From Aurantiacibacter arachoides (GTDB lineage: Bacteria; Pseudomonadota; Alphaproteobacteria; Sphingomonadales; Sphingomonadaceae): a DNA stretch of 64,000 bases. The translations under genes and the position numbers were made by a program. The DNA lies in NCBI RefSeq assembly GCF_009827335.1, contig NZ_WTYH01000001.1, forward strand, positions 1,364,001 to 1,428,000, written 5' to 3'. Below are positions 57,272 to 64,000 of this stretch, in pieces (the stretch's first letter is position 1; every line of letters begins with the position of its first letter). Under the pieces are notes generated by a model. It saw only the letters and a program-made list of their open reading frames with translations. It was not told the DNA's origin and did not search any database.

Positions 57272-59379
57272 TATGCAACCTCTCTTATGGTGTCCTGCAT
57301 GGTGCGAAGCAGGGCGGATGCCTCGCTCAGCGGCAGCCGCAGGACGAAACGGGTGCCCAGCCCCTCGCGCGATTCCACGTCGAGGCGGCCGCCCATGGCA
57401 CGCACCAGCTCGCGCGCTTCGAAGGCGCCGATGCCGAACCCGCCGGGTTTGGACGAATGGAACGGCTTGAACAGCCGCGTGCGGATGAAGTCGGGCGACA
57501 TGCCCTCGCCGGAATCGACGATCTGCAGCAAGGCGCTGCCACCGTCGGTGCGCAGGTCGAGAAGCACCGGCTCGCCCGCGCTGCTCGCCTCGATGGCGTT
57601 CTGGATCAGGTGCACCAGCGCCTGCTCCAGCGCATCCGCATCGGCACGCACCCGAGCCGGTTCGTGCGACAGCAGGGTGACTTCGTGCTGCCCGCGATAG
57701 CGCGCAGCAACCTTGCCAAGCAGTTGCGCGAGGTCGAACTCCTGCCGCTCCTGCCCGCCCACGCTGCCGTAGCGACCGAGCCGGGCGAGCAGGGCGGTCA
57801 ATTTGTCGGTGGAGTTGCGCAGGGTGATGATCATGTCCGCACGAAATTCCGGCTTGTCGGCGTGCTTCTCGGCATTCTTCGCCAACAGCGAAAGCTGGCT
57901 GGCGAGGTTCTTGATATCGTGCATGACAAAGGCGATGCGGCGATTGAATTCGTCGAACCGCTGCGCTTCGCCCAGCGCGTCCTGGCTGGTCTGTTCGGCA
58001 AGGTAGCTCGCCAGCTGCCGGCCAACCACGCGCAGCAGGTCGAAATCCTCCCAGTCCAGCCGCCGAGCCATCGGCGGCCGGGCGAGCAGGATCACGCCCA
58101 CCAGCCGTTCGTAATGCAGCAGTGGCACGAGCGCCCAGGTGGAGGCGTCCGCGAACAGCCAGGGCGGAGAGGCCTGCGGCGGAATCCCGTCTTGGCGGCC
58201 TTTGCGCAAATCGTCGAGATCGAGGATGAACTGGCTGTCTTCGAAAAATCGCGCGCCGTCCGCATCCAGCGCCTCGCCCGGCACATCGATATCAGGCCAT
58301 TGCCAGCGGGCGGCAAGCGCCATGCCGCCTTCCTCCCGCGGCGTGAGCAGCAGACCCGATGGACTGTCGGTGATGTCGGCAATTGCCTGCACCGCGCGTT
58401 CGAGCAGCGGCACCGACTGCTGGCCCGCGCGCCCTATGGTGTCGGTGAAGCGGAGCCATTCTGACCGATAATCATAACGGTGCTGAAACAGGTTCTTCGA
58501 CAGCGTGACGCGCAGCCAGCCGCGCAGCTTGGCAGACGGCAGCACCGTAAGCGCAACCAGGCTTGCCAGGAGCACGAAGCCCGTTTGCAGGATGCGGCCG
58601 TAGTCGCTGCCCGCATAGGCCAGCCCCTGCGCCACCACGACCATGACCACCAGGTAGGCACCGATCAGCAACAGCGAGAACGACTGGAAGGCGAACCCGC
58701 GCGACGGGCGGAACTTCAGGTCGCTTTCGTTGCGGAGCAGGCCCAGCCCCAGCAGCCCGACAGCGGCAAGAACCGCCACCCAGCGCAAATCTTCCAGGAT
58801 AACGGGCTGCCCGCCGCCCAGATAGGCAATGGTGTAGAAATTGAGGTCGTAGAGAAATACCGCGCCCAGGGCCGCCGCCGGCCAGCGCAGGGCCAGCCGG
58901 GCCTGCTGGGATGCGCCAGCATAGAGGTTGTGCACCAGCACCAGCGCGCCGATGCACATCAGCAGCCGGAAGGTGAAGGCGAAACGGGCGATCATGATGT
59001 CCGCATCGGGCTGCGCGGCATATTGCAGGCGCGCCGCGATCAGGGCGAATTGCAGCAATTCGACAAAACCGAGCACAAACACGACGGGCCGGATCGGCCC
59101 CAAGCTCTTGTCGCGTTCATCGTGGCCAAACAGGCGATACAGCATCCACAGCCACGCCAGGTTGCTGGCCACCAGCAGGGCTTCATCCACCACGCTGTCA
59201 CCGCCGAAGCCGGCGACCGCAAAGCACCACAGCGCCGCCATGACGAGCGCGGCCGCGCTGGCGGTGATTGCCGGGCCCTTCGTGCGCGGATTGGTTGCCA
59301 GCCACAGCCCCATCGCCACCGCGGCACAGGCCGCGATGATAAAGCCGATGTACGAGGCCATGGACCATGCCACGCCCAT
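57271..59379 (-). CDS. prsK: PEP-CTERM system histidine kinase PrsK
   Basis: Membrane histidine kinase partner of PrsR, 702 aa. An N-terminal block of eight to nine helices (about 1-290), a GAF-like domain (about 330-480) and the kinase core. The H-box is FVMHDIKNLASQLSLL. G-boxes are VDSGEGMSPDF and GFGIGAFEAR. The stop and start codons overlap with the next gene at both ends, one base each, a tightly coupled operon. Confidence 0.93.
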   Translation of the reverse strand: MGVAWSMASYIGFIIAACAAVAMGLWLATNPRTKGPAITASAAALVMAALWCFAVAGFGGDSVVDEALLVASNLAWLWMLYRLFGHDERDKSLGPIRPVVFVLGFVELLQFALIAARLQYAAQPDADIMIARFAFTFRLLMCIGALVLVHNLYAGASQQARLALRWPAAALGAVFLYDLNFYTIAYLGGGQPVILEDLRWVAVLAAVGLLGLGLLRNESDLKFRPSRGFAFQSFSLLLIGAYLVVMVVVAQGLAYAGSDYGRILQTGFVLLASLVALTVLPSAKLRGWLRVTLSKNLFQHRYDYRSEWLRFTDTIGRAGQQSVPLLERAVQAIADITDSPSGLLLTPREEGGMALAARWQWPDIDVPGEALDADGARFFEDSQFILDLDDLRKGRQDGIPPQASPPWLFADASTWALVPLLHYERLVGVILLARPPMARRLDWEDFDLLRVVGRQLASYLAEQTSQDALGEAQRFDEFNRRIAFVMHDIKNLASQLSLLAKNAEKHADKPEFRADMIITLRNSTDKLTALLARLGRYGSVGGQERQEFDLAQLLGKVAARYRGQHEVTLLSHEPARVRADADALEQALVHLIQNAIEASSAGEPVLLDLRTDGGSALLQIVDSGEGMSPDFIRTRLFKPFHSSKPGGFGIGAFEARELVRAMGGRLDVESREGLGTRFVLRLPLSEASALLRTMQDTIREVA

Positions 59380-60764
59380 CAGCGCGCCCCCTCAGGCCAC
59401 AATACCACGCGCAGCGTCTGCAACATGATCAGCAGGTCGAGGAAGGGCGTGTAGTTCTTGGCGTAATAGAGGTCGTATTCAAGCTTCTGGCGCGCATCGT
59501 CGATGCTGGCCCCATAGGGATAGTTGATCTGCGCCCATCCGGTGATGCCGGGTTTCACCATGTGCCGTTCGGCATAGTAGGGCAGGTGCTGTTCCAGATC
59601 GTCCACGAATTGCGGCACTTCGGGACGCGGGCCGACGAAGCTCATATGGCCGGTGAGGACGGTCCACACCTGCGGCAGTTCATCGATCCGGACCTTGCGG
59701 ATGAAGGCACCTACGCGGGTGATGCGCGTATCGTTCTTTTGCGCCCACTTCGCCCCGTCCTTTTCGGCATCGGTGCGCATGGATCGCAGTTTCACCAGCT
59801 CGAACGGCTGGCCGTAGAGCCCGATGCGCTTTTGCCGAAAGAAGGCCGGCCCTGCGCTATCGAGCTTCACGATCAGCGCGAACAGCGCGATTACCGGAAA
59901 AGTGGCGAGCAGCAGCAGGCCGCTTGCAAGAATATCGAACCCCCGCTTCGCCACGCTCGAAATCGCCCGCCCGGACGAAAAGCCATCGGAAAAGATCAGC
60001 CAGCTGGGATTGAGCGTGTCGAGATCGACACGGCCCGTCTCGCGCTCCATGAAACTGGAAAATTCGTTGACGTGCACCCCGGCGGTCTTGACGCGCAGCA
60101 GGTCCTTCAGCGGCAGGGCATTGCGGCGTTCCTCCAGCGCCATCACCACCTCGCTCGCGCCCAGGTTGGCGACGTGGGCGGACAGATCGGCAATCGCGGC
60201 GCGGGAAATAGCTTCGGGAACGGCCGGCTGCGCATCGCCCATGCCGACGAAGCCGACGATGACGAACCCGCTCTCGGGACGTTCGGCCAGCCGCTTCAGT
60301 CGCCGGGCCCGCTCACCCGCACCGAGCACGAGCACCCTCCGGCGAAAGGCGGATGTGCCCAGCAAGCCTCCGGTCACGAGCCGGTTGGCGATGAGCAGGC
60401 CGATCGCCAGCAGCATCGCGTAGAGCAAGGTTGAACGCCAGTAGGTGTGGCCAGGCAGGACGAAATCGAGCAGCGCCAGCGCAAGTATGGCGAGGCTGAC
60501 CGCCACCATCAACCGGGCGCAGGCAAAGCGCATGGAGCGCAATGCCTCCGGACCATAGACCCCCACGGCAATCATCGCCGCCAGCGTTATTCCGGCGAAT
60601 CCCGCCATCGGCAGGATGCGATCCGCAAGCTGTCCGGTGGAAAGGTCGATCTGGGCTGCGCGGAACTTCCACGCCAGGTCGCCCGCCAGCAACAACAGCA
60701 CGCAATCGAGCAGCCCGAGCAGCAGCACGGCATGCGGAATGTAATGCTTGAAGAGGCGGATCAT
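59379..60764 (-). CDS. EpsB-type sugar transferase (XrtA-linked exopolysaccharide)
   Basis: Polyprenyl-phosphate sugar transferase starting exopolysaccharide assembly, 461 aa (TIGR03013 type). Four or five N-terminal helices, a nucleotide-binding CoA-like domain ([18 protein letters not shown]) and the C-terminal bacterial sugar transferase domain ([32 protein letters not shown]). It is the first gene of the prs block, with 116 bp to the next gene upstream. Confidence 0.92.
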   Translation of the reverse strand: MIRLFKHYIPHAVLLLGLLDCVLLLLAGDLAWKFRAAQIDLSTGQLADRILPMAGFAGITLAAMIAVGVYGPEALRSMRFACARLMVAVSLAILALALLDFVLPGHTYWRSTLLYAMLLAIGLLIANRLVTGGLLGTSAFRRRVLVLGAGERARRLKRLAERPESGFVIVGFVGMGDAQPAVPEAISRAAIADLSAHVANLGASEVVMALEERRNALPLKDLLRVKTAGVHVNEFSSFMERETGRVDLDTLNPSWLIFSDGFSSGRAISSVAKRGFDILASGLLLLATFPVIALFALIVKLDSAGPAFFRQKRIGLYGQPFELVKLRSMRTDAEKDGAKWAQKNDTRITRVGAFIRKVRIDELPQVWTVLTGHMSFVGPRPEVPQFVDDLEQHLPYYAERHMVKPGITGWAQINYPYGASIDDARQKLEYDLYYAKNYTPFLDLLIMLQTLRVVLWPEGAR

Positions 60765-60838
60765 GGCTGCAATCGGTCACATGGCTGGACGGATTTCCAA
60801 GCCATGCGAACCGGTTAACGGCGAGTCATGAAATGTCG

Positions 60839-60849
60839 GTAAACTTTAC
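60839..60849. repeat. Perfect palindrome in the eps promoter region
   Basis: GTAAA-C-TTTAC, 75 bp upstream of the sugar transferase start. May be an activator site, for example for PrsR; no sigma-54 promoter was recognised. Confidence 0.3.
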
Positions 60850-60880
60850 AACGCTTACGTAATTCGGTGGAATCGCCGGG

Positions 60881-61165
60881 TTAGTTGGTCAGGTTTTCGG
60901 CGGCATCCTGTGCTGCTTCGCCGACCTGTCCGGCAGCATTGCCGACATCCGACGCGGCATCGGCCACGGCGTTATCCTTGGCCGCTTCGGAACCGCTCAT
61001 CTGCATGAAGGCGAATACGGCAATCGCGCCAAGCACCAGCAGCACGATGACCAGGCCCCAGCTGGCACCGCCGCCCGAACGCGGCTCGCCGTCGGTGACG
61101 ACGGTGGTGTGGGTATGGGTGTTGCCCGAGGGCGTTTCGACTTCGGTAATGCGTTCTTCGGTCAT
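60881..61165 (-). CDS. Small single-helix membrane protein, 94 aa
   Basis: No function recognised. Start at 61165 (MTEERITEVE). A polar N-terminus (about 35 residues), a single helix (WGLVIVLLVLGAIAVFAFM) and a repetitive Ala/Asp-rich tail (DAASDVGNAAGQVGEAAQDAAENL) likely helical. The tail resembles LEA-like stress repeats. Stands alone. Confidence 0.72.
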   Translation of the reverse strand: MTEERITEVETPSGNTHTHTTVVTDGEPRSGGGASWGLVIVLLVLGAIAVFAFMQMSGSEAAKDNAVADAASDVGNAAGQVGEAAQDAAENLTN

Positions 61166-61299
61166 GCTTTTTCTCCACCTGATTGCCAGTGAAACCCTTG
61201 CCTGTTGTGCCAGTTCCGGCGGGGCGCATAATGATGGTAAGCGCGAATTAACCACGTCAGGCGCCGCCCCCTTAACCGGGCGTGGATTAGGGGCCCGCC

Positions 61300-61821
61300 A
61301 TGGCGACTCTTTCCAAGCCTCCGATCCCGCTGAAGATGTACAAGCACTTCGCCGTCGTCACGCTGACGTTGACGGCAGGCATCGCCATGTTCGCCGATTC
61401 AGACAATCGCGAGGCGATGGCGCAGCAGGTGGAGGATCACCAGCAGGATGCCGAACTGGGCCGTGCCAGTGCGGAACGGGTAGGCTCCGGCGAATTGGAG
61501 CGGCGCGACCTGGAGGGCGGCGGCGCGTTCGGAAACGAGGATGCTGGTTACGGCGAACCGGGCATGATCGTGCGGCCCGTCGGCCGTAGCGGCGGGCGGC
61601 GGCGCCCGGGCGCGACCACGCGCATCGCCATTCCGGGATACACGCCCGAACAGATCGCTGCCCTGAGCGAGGCTGATTACAGCAGGCTGGTTGCCGCCCT
61701 GCCCCCGCAGCAGCGTTTCGCAACCGACACCGCACCCTCTGCGGCCGACGTGACCGCGATCGAGCGTGCATCGGCACGGCGCGCCGGCGGATCGAACATG
61801 GGCGCCGATGCCCCCGGCTGA
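61300..61821 (+). CDS. Hypothetical exported protein, 173 aa
   Basis: No function recognised. Residues about 13-33 (MYKHFAVVTLTLTAGIAMFA) form a signal anchor. The rest is polar and low in hydrophobics, with acidic, Gln-rich and Gly/Arg-rich parts, so probably a periplasmic protein. Divergent from the preceding small gene with 134 bp between. Convergent with the SLC13 gene, whose stop is 1 bp away. Confidence 0.78.
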   Translation: MATLSKPPIPLKMYKHFAVVTLTLTAGIAMFADSDNREAMAQQVEDHQQDAELGRASAERVGSGELERRDLEGGGAFGNEDAGYGEPGMIVRPVGRSGGRRRPGATTRIAIPGYTPEQIAALSEADYSRLVAALPPQQRFATDTAPSAADVTAIERASARRAGGSNMGADAPG

Positions 61822-63657
61822 TTACAGCGAGTAGGTCATGACCAGCAGGAAGCTCAGCGTCGTCACCATGATAAGCACCAAGGGCACCCCGGTCTTCATG
61901 TAATCGCCGAACCGGTAGCTGCCCTCTGCCATGATCAGCATGTTCGTCTGGTAGGCGATGGGCGTGGCGTAGCACAGGTTACACCCGAACAGCACGGCCA
62001 GCACCAGCGGCTCTTCCGGCAGGCCGAGTTCGTTGGCGAGGGCAAAGGCGATGGGCGTGCCGACGGTTGCCGCCGTGGCATTCGAGGCAAAATTGGTGAG
62101 CACGGTCACGAACAGCATGACCGCCATCAGGACGCCTGCGGGCGGCAGATACTGCAAACCCAGCGCCAGTGCCTCGCCCAGCCATCCCGCCGCGCCGCTT
62201 TCCAGAACGATGCGGCCTATCGCGATGCTGGCAGCGACCAGCACGATGACCTTGGCCGAGAGCGCCCGCCCGACCCGATCGAATTTCACGCAGCCCGTCA
62301 CGAACATGACGATGGCCCCCGCCAGTGCGGAGATCGCGATCGGCACCTTGACCAGGTAGAGGCCGGCGGCCCCGATCCAGGGCAGCCCGACGGAAGCGAG
62401 CGCCACCGCGCCGAACATGATCGCCGCCGCCAGCAAGGCCTTTGAACGGCGGGGAACTTCCCGCGCGCCTTCGAGCTGCAACAGGCTGTCGGTGGCGGCG
62501 AAAGGCTCCAGCCCATCGGACAAGCCCATGACGAGCAGCACGTCGCCTTCCGCCAGGCGCAGGTCGTGCGCGGCAGCGGCATTCGTGTCGCCCCGCAGCA
62601 GGCTTTTAGGCTTGTGCACACCGAGCACGGCAACACCGTAGCGATCGGCAATACCCGAGCTTGCCAGTGTGCGCCCCACCAGCCGGCTGTCGGCGGTCAC
62701 GACCATTTCAACGACCTGGATATCTTCCCTGCGCTTTCTCGATCGCCCTACAATCTGATCGATCACCCACGATGGCGCGACCTGGCCGCGCAGCATGCGA
62801 ATGGCGCTTTCCAGGCCATCGTGCGTGCCGGAGATGAGGAAGCGCTGGCCCGGTTCGAACGCCCCGCCGGGTCGCTCCTCGAAGCGGAAATCATCGGGCA
62901 GGCGCCCCGCGATCTCGTCGAAGTGGCGACCTGCCAGCTCGCTTTGCGGGGTGACCCGCAGGTGGCTGAAGAAGCGGCGGATGGTCTGCGTGCGTTCGGG
63001 CGTATTGTCCGGCAGCAGGCGTGGCATGACCAGCCACAGATAGGGCAGCGCCACCAGCGCGGCCGTCAGCACGATAGGCGTGTAGTGGAACACCGACAGT
63101 TGCCGCATCCCCAGATCCTGCGCGATGCCCACCACCAGCAGGTTGGTCGATGTGCCGATGGTCGTGGCCATGCCGCCGATCAGGACTGCGGCGTTGAGCG
63201 GAATCAGCGTCTTGGAAGCCGGCATGGCGCCGCGCTGCGCCAGGGCCACGAAAATCGGCATCAGCAGCACCAGCACCGGGGTATCGTTGACGACCATGGA
63301 AAGGGCCATGGCGAGCAAGAGCGACACCAGCATGCCGAGCTGCGCGTTCAGCTTCCACACCCGTTCCAGCACCCGGGCCGCGGGTTCCAGCGCCCCGGTG
63401 ACCACCAGGCCCCGCCCCATGATCATCAGCGCGCAGATGGTGATCAGCGCCGGGTGCCCGAAGCCGGCAAAGGCCAGCGTCAGCCCGTCCGTGGGCAAGG
63501 TATCGGGCAGCGGATAGAAATACAGGCCCACGCCGATCAGCGCGATGGTGAACAGCGAGACGATCTCGATGCTCGGCTTGCCACGGGCGAAGGCCACGAA
63601 CACGCCGACCGTCATGATCATTGCGGCCAGGGCATGGAAGGAAGGAAGGTCTATCAC
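61822..63657 (-). CDS. SLC13/DASS-family transporter with two TrkA-C domains
   Basis: Sodium-coupled or ion transporter, 611 aa. About ten to twelve helices in two halves, with two TrkA-C regulatory domains in the middle (about residues 205-385, with RPGGAFEPGQRFLISG and LAEGDVLLVMGLSDGLE). Helix-hairpin motifs SMVVNDTPVLVLLMP and TNFASNATAATVGTPIAFAL carry the SNT/SNA sites known in this family. Probably carries dicarboxylates, sulfate or similar anions. The substrate is not determined. Confidence 0.9.
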   Translation of the reverse strand: MIDLPSFHALAAMIMTVGVFVAFARGKPSIEIVSLFTIALIGVGLYFYPLPDTLPTDGLTLAFAGFGHPALITICALMIMGRGLVVTGALEPAARVLERVWKLNAQLGMLVSLLLAMALSMVVNDTPVLVLLMPIFVALAQRGAMPASKTLIPLNAAVLIGGMATTIGTSTNLLVVGIAQDLGMRQLSVFHYTPIVLTAALVALPYLWLVMPRLLPDNTPERTQTIRRFFSHLRVTPQSELAGRHFDEIAGRLPDDFRFEERPGGAFEPGQRFLISGTHDGLESAIRMLRGQVAPSWVIDQIVGRSRKRREDIQVVEMVVTADSRLVGRTLASSGIADRYGVAVLGVHKPKSLLRGDTNAAAAHDLRLAEGDVLLVMGLSDGLEPFAATDSLLQLEGAREVPRRSKALLAAAIMFGAVALASVGLPWIGAAGLYLVKVPIAISALAGAIVMFVTGCVKFDRVGRALSAKVIVLVAASIAIGRIVLESGAAGWLGEALALGLQYLPPAGVLMAVMLFVTVLTNFASNATAATVGTPIAFALANELGLPEEPLVLAVLFGCNLCYATPIAYQTNMLIMAEGSYRFGDYMKTGVPLVLIMVTTLSFLLVMTYSL

Positions 63658-63727
63658 CGCGCGCCGCCTTCACAGCCGCGCGCCGGTTTGGCAAGGTGAT
63701 TGGCGGCATTCGCACGCCGATTGCGGA

Positions 63728-63812
63728 TGGTACCCCTGGCCGGACTCGAACCGGCACTTCGTAAGAAACTCGATTTTGAGTCGAGCGCGTCTACCAATTC
63801 CGCCACAGGGGC
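63728..63812 (-). tRNA. tRNA-Leu (CAA)
   Basis: 85-nt class II tRNA, with a variable arm and encoded CCA. The anticodon loop CTCAAAA gives anticodon CAA. Confidence 0.95.
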
Positions 63813-63855
63813 ATCCGGTCCGTTGCTGCGAGCCGCGATAACGGCGCGACTAGCT

Positions 63856-64000
63856 TTACTTCAACGCTCCCGCAATCAGCTTGTGCAGACGGGAATGCAG
63901 CGGGTCGTTACCGGCGATGACCTGCTTGTCGCAGATCGGCAGCGAGCGCCCCCGATAATCGGACACGAAACCGCCCGCCTCGCGCACCAGCAGGCAGCCA
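63856..64000 (-). CDS. Inositol monophosphatase family protein (C-terminal part)
   Basis: Only the last 48 residues are in the window. They read GCLLVREAGGFVSDYRG and end with a HKLIAGALK segment, which matches the C-terminal part of inositol monophosphatase/SuhB proteins. The 5' portion is outside the window. Confidence 0.85.
   Translation of the reverse strand, partial: GCLLVREAGGFVSDYRGRSLPICDKQVIAGNDPLHSRLHKLIAGALK

Noticed and set aside
60764..60838. Sigma-54 promoter before the sugar transferase gene
   Set aside because: Expected with PrsR, but no TGGC-N8-TTGC-type sequence with proper spacing was found. The TTGCA present lacks a -24 element.

Overview
The window is ordinary chromosomal DNA of a GC-rich alphaproteobacterium, most likely a sphingomonad (Sphingomonadales, Erythrobacteraceae-like). 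The evidence is the gene content: glyA-nrdR, an OprP-type porin placed inside a pho/pst locus, ImuAB/DnaE2 mutagenesis genes under alphaproteobacterial GTTC-N7-GTTC LexA boxes, PrsK/PrsR/EpsB genes of the XrtA exopolysaccharide system, and an intergenic repeat of the GTCGACAAGCTCAGGA type. No phage, integrase, transposase or CRISPR array was seen. Genes are densely packed, often with 1-17 bp overlaps.

Layout. 1-2.7 kb: glyA (5' end cut off), a small membrane protein, nrdR and a TrmJ-like tRNA methyltransferase. 2.8-11.6 kb: rpsD, tgt, an outer-membrane beta-barrel protein, a YadGH-like ABC exporter, and a minus-strand housekeeping run (queA, cyclophilin, coaD, ispA, xseB). 11.7-25.2 kb: purL, an orphan 47-residue peptide gene with features of a RiPP precursor, serB, miaA, the branched-chain amino acid genes ilvB-ilvN-ilvC and leuA (leuA has a leucine-rich leader peptide and an attenuator-like fold), and recJ. 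25.3-34.4 kb: two tRNA-Glu genes, then a complete phosphate regulon (phoR, oprP-like porin, pstSCAB, phoU, phoB) with matching Pho-box-like sites.

34.5-49.1 kb: an SOS and DNA-repair neighbourhood. A LexA box precedes a radical-SAM 'DNA modification/repair' protein, followed by a DUF4130-UdgX fusion and dnaE2 (with a LysE exporter and an extensin-like protein behind it). A second, nearly identical LexA box precedes imuA-imuB about 6.4 kb away. Between them lie a hydrolase, a PilZ protein, a Tat-exported carbonic anhydrase, TerC and a PhyH-like oxygenase. 49.2-54.9 kb: a flavin/PLP-fold stress protein, two amino-acid or solute transporters, panB and a DUF475 TerC-superfamily protein. 54.9-60.8 kb: an SBF-type symporter, then the two-component pair prsK/prsR with the EpsB-type sugar transferase. 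60.9-64 kb: two small envelope proteins, an SLC13 transporter, tRNA-Leu and the end of an inositol-monophosphatase gene.

The parts most worth follow-up are the SOS-boxed radical-SAM/UdgX/DnaE2 gene set, the orphan RiPP-like peptide at 14341-14484, and the leuA leader. Functions are read from sequence by family recognition; no database search was run.
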